Shown: positions 16,459-23,965 of the stretch, one piece after another | Numbering within the stretch: the stretch's first letter is position 1 | Layout of the letters: every line of letters starts with the position of its first letter | Source of the DNA: a virus | Reading direction: 5' to 3' (one strand) | DNA: 64,000 bases | Virus record (IMG/VR): IMGVR_UViG_3300037808_001516 | Coordinates: 62,001-126,000 of that record | The notes under the pieces: model-generated | The model's input: the letters and a program-made list of their open reading frames with translations, nothing else | Databases searched by the model: none | What the model was told of the DNA's origin: nothing | Translations under genes and position numbers: made by a program

Positions 16459-17064
16459 ATGAAACTTATTAGAGAATATTACGAATTATGCGAAGGCGGC
16501 GTATGCCAAGACCTTCTTACTGAAGATGACAAGAAGTTTGTCGCCGAAGGCGGCCGCATGTTGTCCGGCGTTATGCAAATGGCAGAAACTCAAAACGGTA
16601 ATGGCAGAGTGTACCCACAAGCCATACTGGAAAGAGAGGTCGCTAACTATGCCAAGCTTGTAAAAGAACGCAGAGCACTTGGGGAACTAGACCATCCAGA
16701 CAGTTCTGTCATTAACTTGGCTAACGCTTCGCATATGGTCACTAAGATATGGATGGAAGGCAAGGTCTGTAAAGGTACAATTAGGGTATTGCCGACACCA
16801 TCCGGAAAGATCCTTGAGGGCCTCATTGACGCTGGTTGCCTGTTGGGTATATCCTCACGAGGTATGGGGTCGGTGACTGAGAGAAACGGTATTACTATGG
16901 TAGAGGATGATTTCCAGCTTCTTTGTTTTGATATGGTTTCAGACCCTTCAACGCCAGGAGCTTTCATGTTAAAAGAGGCTAAAGAAAACACAAACATCTT
17001 CACCAAAGAAGACAAGATTGACAGAGCTATAAACAACTTTCTACATAAGTTTGGAGAAAAATGA
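16459..17064 (+). CDS. prohead core protease (T4 gp21-like)
   Basis: 201 residues from the ATG at 16459, chosen because GAGG lies six bases upstream; an in-frame ATG at 16426 would add 11 residues with no Shine-Dalgarno. The signature A-L-G-E-L-D-H-P, then a serine-containing block (ANASHMV) and the G-I-S-S-R-G-M-G-S block are those of the T4 gp21 serine protease family. The enzyme sits in the prohead core and cuts scaffold, core and capsid precursors after [LIV]-x-E. Its own N-terminus carries L-C-E/G and V-A-E/G, plausible self-cleavage sites. Confidence 0.9.
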   Translation: MKLIREYYELCEGGVCQDLLTEDDKKFVAEGGRMLSGVMQMAETQNGNGRVYPQAILEREVANYAKLVKERRALGELDHPDSSVINLANASHMVTKIWMEGKVCKGTIRVLPTPSGKILEGLIDAGCLLGISSRGMGSVTERNGITMVEDDFQLLCFDMVSDPSTPGAFMLKEAKENTNIFTKEDKIDRAINNFLHKFGEK

Positions 17065-17477
17065 AGAAATCAGAGTTAAAAAACATCATTAAAGAGTGTG
17101 TAAAGGAAATATTGTTCGAAGAGGGCGTACTTTCTAATCTCGTCGCAGAGGTTGCATTTGGTATTGCAAAAGCTCAAGGAACATTGGTGGAAAACAACAA
17201 GCAACCCCAAGACACGAAAGCAGCGCAAGAATTAAAAGAAGAACAACAAGAGTCGAGAAGACAAAAACTTCTCGAAACAAAAAGAAAGATGCTAGATGCT
17301 ATGGGTAATCAAAACATGGCTAACGTCTTCGAAGGTACAGAACCACTCAAGTCTGCCGGCACCCCTCAGGCTTCACCAGCCCAAGGACCGATGGCAGGAA
17401 GAGACCCTAACGATGCTGGTGTAGATATCAGCGGTTTGTTTAGTGTAGCAGGACAAAAGTGGAACGCTCTAAAGTAA
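17061..17477 (+). CDS. probable prohead core protein with KKSELK-type leader
   Basis: 138 residues, ATGA overlap with the protease. The start (MKKSELKNIIKECVKEILFE) matches the leader of the small proteins at 5303-6032. A charged coiled coil follows (residues 60-90, E/Q/K/R-rich), then a Pro/Gly-rich linker and a short conserved-looking end (ISGLFSVAGQKWN). Its position between the protease and the scaffold and capsid genes suggests an internal core protein, comparable to T4 gp67/gp68, but I see no sequence match to those. Confidence 0.55.
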   Translation: MKKSELKNIIKECVKEILFEEGVLSNLVAEVAFGIAKAQGTLVENNKQPQDTKAAQELKEEQQESRRQKLLETKRKMLDAMGNQNMANVFEGTEPLKSAGTPQASPAQGPMAGRDPNDAGVDISGLFSVAGQKWNALK

Positions 17478-17487
17478 AGGAGAAACG

Positions 17488-17724
17488 ATGAGCAAAGGAA
17501 AAGTATGTCACGTTGAAATCGTGATACATGATCAGAACCAAGTAGAGAGGATGATCAAGAAGTTTACGCGCAAGTGTAAAAAGCAAGGTCTGTTCGCAGA
17601 ACTACAGGAAAGAAGATACTTCAAAAAGAAGTCTCTTAAGATGAAAGAAAAACGGGAAAATAAAAAGAGGTTGTCCCAAAAAACAACTCAAAAGATGAAA
17701 GACAAATTTAACAAATTTGATTAG
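17488..17724 (+). CDS. ribosomal protein bS21-like
   Basis: 78 residues, extremely basic. The pattern F-T-R-K-C-K-K-Q-G-L-F-A-E-L-Q-E-R-R-Y-F followed by K-K-K-S-x-K-x-K-E-K-R-x-N-K-K-R matches bacterial bS21 ([23 protein letters not shown] and a basic helix). bS21 sits on the small subunit near the anti-Shine-Dalgarno and helps start-site selection. Phages of several lineages are known to carry bS21, which may bias host ribosomes towards phage mRNA. SD AGGAGA upstream. It lies between core and decoration-type genes, so it may be expressed late. Length is close to E. coli S21 (71). Confidence 0.75.
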   Translation: MSKGKVCHVEIVIHDQNQVERMIKKFTRKCKKQGLFAELQERRYFKKKSLKMKEKRENKKRLSQKTTQKMKDKFNKFD

Positions 17725-17735
17725 GAGAACACAAA

Positions 17736-18155
17736 ATGGCAAAAGGATTTAGCAATGTACCAGCACCATCGCATGAGTTTAGAAGTGCATCAAGCTGGGG
17801 TAGGACAAGAGGCCCGAAGAATTTAGCCGGCACCAACGGCACGCAGGTGTCAGCTGCAACGGCGCCTCCAACATCCGTAACGAATGGTTATGCAACAGAG
17901 AACCAAAGGTATTTGCACTTACGGTTTAAAGAATCACAGAACACATCCAGAACAATAACGGTGTGGGCTTGGTCTCATGCATTCGGAGCGTGGTCAGCTT
18001 TAACAGACTTGACTGGAACGGCCGTAACTCTTACATGCGACGCCGAAACAAAATATAGAGTGTTTGAGATAAGCGGCGTCGACAGAGTTTATTTCCAGGC
18101 ATCCGGTGCACTACATGGCTCTGACGAACTTCACGCAGCAGGCTCAACGTTCTAG
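17736..18155 (+). CDS. virion protein sharing a domain with the next gene
   Basis: 139 residues, SD AGGAGA. The whole protein is equivalent to the last ~130 residues of the next gene: both have S-S-W-G-R-T-R-x-P-K-N-x-A-G, Y-A-x-E-N-Q-R-Y-L-H-L, and I-S/S-G-V-D-R-V-Y-F. It is beta-rich and Trp-containing, so a small capsid- or fibre-associated domain is likely. I infer a decoration or head-fibre role from its place next to head genes. Confidence 0.6.
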   Translation: MAKGFSNVPAPSHEFRSASSWGRTRGPKNLAGTNGTQVSAATAPPTSVTNGYATENQRYLHLRFKESQNTSRTITVWAWSHAFGAWSALTDLTGTAVTLTCDAETKYRVFEISGVDRVYFQASGALHGSDELHAAGSTF

Positions 18156-18164
18156 GAGAAACCA

Positions 18165-19367
18165 ATGTCTAAAAGAGTTAACTTAAAAGCAGTTCAGTTT
18201 TCTTCGAATGGAGACACAATAGATATCGCAGACAGCGACAACTTATCTTTTACAGATGGTTCGGGCACAGACAAGCCTTTTTCTATATCTGCTTGGGTGT
18301 ATGTCGGAAATATCGCAACAGACTCAGGTGTAATAATTTCACGAAGAAATAGAGACGGCGCCGGCGTCCAAGACGGTGAGTGGATAATAGAACACGTCAA
18401 CGGAAAAATTAAAGCTTACTTGTATGCTGATAATGCTTATAACGAACAAGCAGGCTTCTCAACTTCGAACAGGTTAATATTTGAATCTTCTGCCGCAAAC
18501 CTAACTTCTGCTACCTGGCACTTCATAACAGTTACATACGATGCAAGTCAAGCCACCACCGGACTTAAGGTATACAAAGATGGGACGGAGATCACTGCGA
18601 ACAAAACTGTACAGAAGAACCTCTATGCCGGCATGCCCAATTATAATATCGTTACTACCATCGGCGGCACCGACAGCCCCGATACAAATACGTTTGAGGA
18701 TAACATTGCTGACGTCGTTGTTTTTGATAAGGAACTTTCGCAAACTGAGATAACAGAAATATACAATGGCGGAAAAGTTAAAAACATGACAAAGGCCACC
18801 ACATACAACAACATTATCTCTTGGTGGAAGATGGGCGACGACACCGATGCTCCAATCGCCAATGGAATAAAAGACTATGTGGGCTCGAACAACGGGACCA
18901 TGGTCGGAGACTCTGTTATAGTCACTGTACCCGCACTGGATACAGACAGGATAGGTAATGACGGAGTTATGATACCATCAAGTTGGGGTCGCACCCGACA
19001 ACCAAAGAACATCGCTGGCGACCACCAGGTATATGTTCATGGTGGCATCGCAGGAAACATGCCGACAACAGTACCAAGCGGAGTAGACGCAGGGTATGCG
19101 CTGGAAAACCAAAGATATCTACATCTTTACTGGAAGGCTGCATCCACAACTGCAGCAGTGACAGCCTGGACATACAGTCATGCCTCCGGCGATTGGTCAG
19201 AACTATATGATACTGGTGGAACACAGGTGAAACTGTCAGTCTCAGGGGCCCCCGCAGATACCATGAGAATCTTTGAAGTGTCAGGTGTAGACAGGGTTTA
19301 CTTTCGCCAATCCGGCACCGCACTCGCGGCAACTGATTTGTTTGCAGCAGCTGCCTCTAGCTTCTAG
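18165..19367 (+). CDS. LamG/concanavalin-like virion protein with duplicated C-terminal domain
   Basis: 400 residues, SD AGGAGA. Residues about 20-220 look like a Laminin-G / concanavalin A-like jelly-roll: F-S-I-S-A-W-V-Y-V, the W-H-F-I-T-V-T-Y-D block, L-K-V-Y-K-D-G-T-E and the I-A-D-V-V-V-F-D-K-E-L-S-Q-T-E-I block are the usual landmarks, and I-I-S-W-W-K-M-G follows. Such domains bind glycans or proteins. The last ~130 residues repeat the preceding gene product. A surface-exposed capsid decoration or fibre is the most likely role, perhaps aiding attachment to sugars. Confidence 0.65.
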   Translation: MSKRVNLKAVQFSSNGDTIDIADSDNLSFTDGSGTDKPFSISAWVYVGNIATDSGVIISRRNRDGAGVQDGEWIIEHVNGKIKAYLYADNAYNEQAGFSTSNRLIFESSAANLTSATWHFITVTYDASQATTGLKVYKDGTEITANKTVQKNLYAGMPNYNIVTTIGGTDSPDTNTFEDNIADVVVFDKELSQTEITEIYNGGKVKNMTKATTYNNIISWWKMGDDTDAPIANGIKDYVGSNNGTMVGDSVIVTVPALDTDRIGNDGVMIPSSWGRTRQPKNIAGDHQVYVHGGIAGNMPTTVPSGVDAGYALENQRYLHLYWKAASTTAAVTAWTYSHASGDWSELYDTGGTQVKLSVSGAPADTMRIFEVSGVDRVYFRQSGTALAATDLFAAAASSF

Positions 19368-19402
19368 CAGAAATTTTTCCTTCCCTTTAGAAACTGAAAA
19401 CA

Positions 19403-19411
19403 CTATTTATT
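19403..19411 (+). promoter_or_regulatory. CTATTTATT late-type element before scaffold/capsid
   Basis: CTATTTATT in the 99-base gap between the LamG gene and the scaffold gene, preceded by AAAACA. The gap also holds GTATAATATAAT at about 19436-19447, an AT-rich stretch just before the scaffold Shine-Dalgarno (TTAGGAG). Confidence 0.5.
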
Positions 19412-19466
19412 AAGAGGCGGACCAATCCGTCGTCCGTATAATATAATTTGTTAGGAGTCAAAAATA

Positions 19467-20663
19467 ATGTCAAACTTACTGGAAAGAGCAATCATCGATG
19501 CAAAAGCGTTGAAGGAAGTGGCGCTTAAAAACGCAGAACAGCTTGTAATAGAGAAATACTCTGTAGAAGTCAAAGAAGCGATGAGCCAGATCCTTGAAGA
19601 TGAATCTGCCGAAGCCATGGTCGACCTCTTCGGAGATGAACAGTCTGCAGAAGCAGGCATGCCCGAGTCTCCTGAAGGAGAAGAACTCGAAGATCCTATC
19701 ACAACTAGTGATATAGAATCTCAGATACCAGATGCATTCATGTCCGACGACGAAGAAATAATCCAAATCAAGTTGGACTCTCTCGATGATGAAATCGAAG
19801 ACGAAGATGCTTTGTTTGGAGGAGACGACAAGCTGGATGACGATGAGATAGGTATCGACATCACAGACGACGAAGAGATGGACGCGGACCTTGATGCCTC
19901 TATCGAGCCTGACATCGACCTGGGATCTGATCTCGGCTCCGACATAGGCGCAGGCATGGACACTGCAGGATTGCAAGAAGTCATAGCTTCCGCTTTACAG
20001 GATATTCTATCCGAGGAAGAAGAGGATGAGGAAGACCTTAACGAAGAGGACAAAGAAGAACTCGATGAGGAGATTGACCTAGATGAGCTTATGGAAAGAG
20101 TCAGAGTCGAAGGCACTCCACAAAAGTCTGGTTGGGCCGGAACACCAGAATCTATCATGAAAGAATACGAATCAATGCTGCTTGCTAGAGAGCAAGACAG
20201 CGAAGTAAAAGAAGAGAACGAGGAACTTCGAAAGAATGTTGCCGCTCTTCAAAAAGAAAACAAGACACTTACTTCTGCGGCACTCAAGCTGCAGGAGCAA
20301 AACAAAGATTTTACTACAGCATTTAACACATTGCAAGAAAAGTTAGAGACCATGAATGTTTCCAACGCAAAGTTGCTGTATATTAACCAGGCTCTAGAAA
20401 ATGCCTCCTTGAATGAGCGACAAAAAAGAAAAATTGTCGAAGCCATTTCGAAAGCCGGAACAGTACAAGAAGCAAAGATTGTATTTGAAACTATGAACGA
20501 CACAGTTGTTACTACTTCAGACGTGAGGAAAGAAACTACTTTAAGTGAAATGGTATCAAGAAAGTCTTCACTACTTGTCGCGGCTCGAAAAGAGCAACCA
20601 AAACAGGAAGCCAGCCCCTTATTCAATAGAATGCAAGCGCTGGCAGGAATAAAGACAAATTAA
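19467..20663 (+). CDS. prohead scaffold / core protein (T4 gp22-like role)
   Basis: 398 residues, strikingly acidic in residues 40-220, with long runs of D and E, and coiled-coil from about 230 to 320. Acidic, helical, and placed directly before the major capsid gene is the profile of T4 gp22-type scaffolds, which fill the prohead and are degraded by the gp21 protease. I rely on composition and position rather than on a conserved motif. I-L-E/D and similar sites are available for the protease. Confidence 0.75.
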   Translation: MSNLLERAIIDAKALKEVALKNAEQLVIEKYSVEVKEAMSQILEDESAEAMVDLFGDEQSAEAGMPESPEGEELEDPITTSDIESQIPDAFMSDDEEIIQIKLDSLDDEIEDEDALFGGDDKLDDDEIGIDITDDEEMDADLDASIEPDIDLGSDLGSDIGAGMDTAGLQEVIASALQDILSEEEEDEEDLNEEDKEELDEEIDLDELMERVRVEGTPQKSGWAGTPESIMKEYESMLLAREQDSEVKEENEELRKNVAALQKENKTLTSAALKLQEQNKDFTTAFNTLQEKLETMNVSNAKLLYINQALENASLNERQKRKIVEAISKAGTVQEAKIVFETMNDTVVTTSDVRKETTLSEMVSRKSSLLVAARKEQPKQEASPLFNRMQALAGIKTN

Positions 20664-20682
20664 TTCTAATAATATTACAGAA

Positions 20683-20692
20683 AAGGAGGTGA
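20683..20692 (+). promoter_or_regulatory. very strong ribosome binding site of the capsid gene
   Basis: AAGGAGGTGA, a 10-base match to the 16S rRNA anti-Shine-Dalgarno, seven bases before the ATG at 20700. It is the longest such match I see in the window and fits the need for the most abundant virion protein. Confidence 0.8.
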
Positions 20693-20699
20693 ATTTATA

Positions 20700-22481
20700 A
20701 TGTCTATTTTACAAAAATTAACAGAAGGCGTACAGTCCCGCGATATGCAGGCCGAAGGTGCAGCTCTTCTTAACAAATGGGAAGCTACTGGCTTGCTTGA
20801 GGGTCTCAATGAGGGATCAGCAAAGCAAGGTATGGCAGTTCTTCTAGAAAACCAAGCAAAGGAGCTTCTCCGTGAGGCTTCTACAATGGGTGCAGGCGAT
20901 GTCGAAGGCTTCGCAGCAGTTGCATTCCCAATCGTTCGTCGTGTATTCGGCGGGTTGATTGCAAATGATCTCGTATCGGTTCAGCCAATGAGCTTGCCGT
21001 CCGGTCTCATTTTCTTTCTTGATTTCACACATAACAATTCTAAGGGTGGAGCCATCGGTGGCGATTCTATCTATGGCGGTAATGTGGTTGGTCGTCAGTT
21101 GACTGGCGGTGTTAATCTTGCAGATCCAGCCGGCTACGGCAACAACGTCGGTAAGGGTGGTCACTATGACTTCGGTCATGCACACTCATCACCAACTGGT
21201 TCTGCAACTTCAACAGCTACTCGTAGTACTGCTACCGGCGTCGGTTTTACTAGCAAGACCATCGCGAGCCTGGTTGAGGCTGATCTTAAGCTTATCGATT
21301 ATGACGTAGATATCACGGAATTAGGCAACAGCGACTCTGATGCAGAAATTACAGTTCAGGTGATTACGGACGCTGCTGAGTTAACCGCGCTTAAAGCAGC
21401 AAATATCGACCTAGAAAATCTTTCTGGCCTACAAATCGCGGCCGCTCAACTTGATACCCCTGAAAGAATGGTTCGTAGGTTAACCAAAGCAATACACAAC
21501 GCAGCAGGTGAACTTACTGGTATCCGAATCGTCCTCATCGACGAATCAGGCGCTGTCACAACCGTCGCTACCGATAATGTGGATTTCACATTCCCAGTTG
21601 TTGACGAGTTCACAAATGGTGTAGCTGCAGGTTCAGTTGTTGGTGGTGCACCATTCGGTCTTGAAGGTTCCGACAATAATGGCGGCGACTTTGATGGTGT
21701 TGGTCGCGACATAATGTCCGAGATCGACATCAAGGTTGACAGCATCGCTGTTACCGCACAGACCAAGAAGTTGAAGGCCAAGTGGTCTCCAGAGCTTGGT
21801 CAGGACCTCAACGCATACCACAACTTGGATGCAGAGGTTGAGTTGACTGGCATTCTTTCAGAGCAGATTGCTTTGGAAATTGACCGTGAGCTTCTTAGTG
21901 AGCTTGTTAACGGTGCAACCGCCGGTACTCGATACTGGAGCCGCGCTCCAGGTTTGTTTGTTAACTCTCTCGGCCAAGAAGTCGGTGCTAACACAGCTGC
22001 TCCAGACTTCACCGGTACAGTTAGCGAGTGGTACGAGACGCTCATTGAGACAATCAATGATGTAAGCGCTCAGATCCACAGAAAGACGCTTCGTGGCGGT
22101 GCAAACTTTGTTGTTTGCTCTCCAGAGGTTGCTAACATCCTTGAGTTCACCAGTGGTTTCCGCGCAAGCGTAACTGCTGACCAGGACAGAGGCACAATCG
22201 GCGCCGTCCGCGCTGGTAGCTTGAGCAAGAAGTTCGACGTTTACGTTGATCCTTACTTCTTGCGAAACGTGATCCTCGTTGGTCGTAAGGGTAGCTCGTT
22301 CCTTGAGAGCGGGTTTGTATATGCGCCTTACGTACCACTCCAGGTAACACCAACCATCTTCGGTACGGAAGACTTCATACCGCGTAAGGGTGTAATGACC
22401 CGCTACGCGAAGAAGATGGTACGACCTGACATGTACGGTCTTGTTGTTGTTCAGGATCTACTTGGTAAAGAAGGTAGATAA
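20700..22481 (+). CDS. major capsid protein (T4 gp23-like)
   Basis: 593 residues. The early region V-S-V-Q-P-M-S-L-P-S-G-L-I-F-F-L-D-F is the hallmark of T4 gp23, and the C-terminal region (YVDPYFLRNVILVGRKGSS, then FVYAPYVPLQVTP) is equally typical. gp23 forms the hexamers of the head shell after removal of an N-terminal propeptide; here L-L-R-E/A at residues 56-60 fits the prohead protease consensus and would remove 59 residues (65 in T4). Arginine codons are mostly CGT/CGC, unlike the AGA-rich neighbours, consistent with high expression. A strong terminator follows. Confidence 0.95.
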   Translation: MSILQKLTEGVQSRDMQAEGAALLNKWEATGLLEGLNEGSAKQGMAVLLENQAKELLREASTMGAGDVEGFAAVAFPIVRRVFGGLIANDLVSVQPMSLPSGLIFFLDFTHNNSKGGAIGGDSIYGGNVVGRQLTGGVNLADPAGYGNNVGKGGHYDFGHAHSSPTGSATSTATRSTATGVGFTSKTIASLVEADLKLIDYDVDITELGNSDSDAEITVQVITDAAELTALKAANIDLENLSGLQIAAAQLDTPERMVRRLTKAIHNAAGELTGIRIVLIDESGAVTTVATDNVDFTFPVVDEFTNGVAAGSVVGGAPFGLEGSDNNGGDFDGVGRDIMSEIDIKVDSIAVTAQTKKLKAKWSPELGQDLNAYHNLDAEVELTGILSEQIALEIDRELLSELVNGATAGTRYWSRAPGLFVNSLGQEVGANTAAPDFTGTVSEWYETLIETINDVSAQIHRKTLRGGANFVVCSPEVANILEFTSGFRASVTADQDRGTIGAVRAGSLSKKFDVYVDPYFLRNVILVGRKGSSFLESGFVYAPYVPLQVTPTIFGTEDFIPRKGVMTRYAKKMVRPDMYGLVVVQDLLGKEGR

Positions 22482-22507
22482 TACAGCTACAAGCTAGCAC
22501 AAAAGCT

Positions 22508-22540
22508 AAGCCCAGTCTTCGGACTGGGCTTTTCTTTTTC
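22508..22540 (+). terminator. Rho-independent terminator after the capsid gene
   Basis: Ten-base stem (AAGCCCAGTC 22508-22517, GACTGGGCTT 22522-22531) closed by a TTCG tetraloop and followed by TTTCTTTTTC. This is a textbook intrinsic terminator 27 bases past the capsid stop codon. Confidence 0.92.
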
Positions 22541-22558
22541 TATTGATTAAACCATGTA

Positions 22559-22567
22559 CTATTTATA
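22559..22567 (+). promoter_or_regulatory. CTATTTATA late-type element
   Basis: CTATTTATA 28 bases after the terminator tail and 32 before the ATG at 22599. Its location right after a terminator argues that it restarts transcription of the post-capsid genes. Confidence 0.5.
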
Positions 22568-22598
22568 TTGATAACCTTAAAACAGGAGGACCCCAAAA

Positions 22599-23495
22599 AT
22601 GGGCAAGAAAAGAAGATATTTGACCAATCCCAAGAAGTTTGGCAAAAAGCATTTTGAAATTTTAGACAACATGGACGGCACTGATGACAATATTATTTCA
22701 TCGGACAACGCCGTACTAGCTATAAGAACACTAGGACTCGTAGCAAACAATGACAGGACAATCTCTCTTACAACAGAGTTGTTCGGTTCAGGTTCAGACA
22801 CAGAGTTCTTAAGGTACAAGTTCCCTGTTACTGGTGGCGTAGCAGTTCTCGCCGACATTATTGGTAGCGAGACTTGTGAGAGAAAAGTTACTTCCACTGG
22901 ATATCAGTTCACGGCTTCATTGCCGGCTAACGCTAGCGTGGCAGGCCCACTGAGAGACGCCTCCGGAAATATCTTTGTCTTGCCCACAGGTAAGACAGAT
23001 GTGTTGGCTGCCATAGGAACTAACTTTCCAGACAACATATCAACCCCAGCAAATGCAACGACTTTCTTGCAAGAGTCGGTAACAGTTAGCACGGCCCCAA
23101 TCGGCGTAACCAGTACACTCTTGGATACCTCTCTTAGTAGCACCGGCGCACTAACAATGAGTTGTACTGCTGGATTAGTTGGAACAGGTCCACAACACGG
23201 TTCTGGTTCTGGAGTTGGATCGTCTCAGGTTTACTCTATCGCTAGCGCCGTCGGTCATGGTTTCCACGTCGCCTTATCTGGCAACTTGACAGGGTCCTTG
23301 ACTTTGAGCCAGCATAGCGGTTTTGCAACGACGCCAAACTACCATGGAAGCTCATCGGTTGTTCTTTTGGCTTCCGCATCAGTTGCTGCACTTGCTGCAC
23401 AGACACTTACTGTCACATTCACTCCACTGGATGTAAACGGAGCACAATCAACAAGCGAAGCGGTATCGACAACGATGACCGTACCATTCACATAA
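22599..23495 (+). CDS. virion structural protein after the capsid gene
   Basis: 298 residues, SD AGGAGG. A basic N-terminus (MGKKRRYLTNPKKFGKKHF) is followed by a Ser/Thr/Ala/Gly-rich beta domain with two glycine-rich patches. No catalytic motif. It follows the capsid gene in its own transcription unit, so it may be a minor capsid or decoration protein. The next gene begins similarly (MGKKKKILLKYKK). Confidence 0.55.
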   Translation: MGKKRRYLTNPKKFGKKHFEILDNMDGTDDNIISSDNAVLAIRTLGLVANNDRTISLTTELFGSGSDTEFLRYKFPVTGGVAVLADIIGSETCERKVTSTGYQFTASLPANASVAGPLRDASGNIFVLPTGKTDVLAAIGTNFPDNISTPANATTFLQESVTVSTAPIGVTSTLLDTSLSSTGALTMSCTAGLVGTGPQHGSGSGVGSSQVYSIASAVGHGFHVALSGNLTGSLTLSQHSGFATTPNYHGSSSVVLLASASVAALAAQTLTVTFTPLDVNGAQSTSEAVSTTMTVPFT

Positions 23496-23511
23496 TACGA
23501 AAGGATAAGTA

Positions 23512-23904
23512 ATGGGTAAAAAGAAGAAGATTCTTCTCAAGTACAAGAAACTTGGCATAATAAGCAAGAAGTGGGAAAAGAAATTTGCTCACTTCTTGCA
23601 GGCCAACATCGACACATTCACTGCAAAAGTTGAAGAGACATTGGAAAAGGTTGATCAAGTTCTTGAATCAACGCAAGTTGTTATCGATTCTACAAAAGAA
23701 GTCGAACCAACTGAGCCTGTAGAAGTGGTCGTGGAAGAGAAGCCTAAAACTACAAGAAAAAGAAAGTCGCCTACAAAGAAGACTGCTACTACTGCAGATA
23801 AGAAGACGACACCAGCCAAGAAGAAGCCAACTGGTTCAACTGAAAAGAAAACCACCACTACAACTCGTAGAAGGCGAACCACCAAAACTAAAACAGAAGC
23901 CTAG
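23512..23904 (+). CDS. protein with histone H1-like basic tail
   Basis: 130 residues. Residues 1-70 are helical. Residues 80-130 are almost only K, T, R, P, A, S (for example KTTRKRKSPTKKTATTADKK), strongly resembling histone H1/AlgP-type DNA-binding tails. This would bind DNA non-specifically. In a head gene neighbourhood it could be a packaged protein that condenses or pilots the genome. The repeats arise from simple AAG/ACT triplets, so length may vary between relatives. Confidence 0.6.
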   Translation: MGKKKKILLKYKKLGIISKKWEKKFAHFLQANIDTFTAKVEETLEKVDQVLESTQVVIDSTKEVEPTEPVEVVVEEKPKTTRKRKSPTKKTATTADKKTTPAKKKPTGSTEKKTTTTTRRRRTTKTKTEA

Positions 23905-23965
23905 GTGAAATGGCCGCCTGGACAACTAGTTATAATGATAAACTATAACTTGTGAGGATCTGTAA

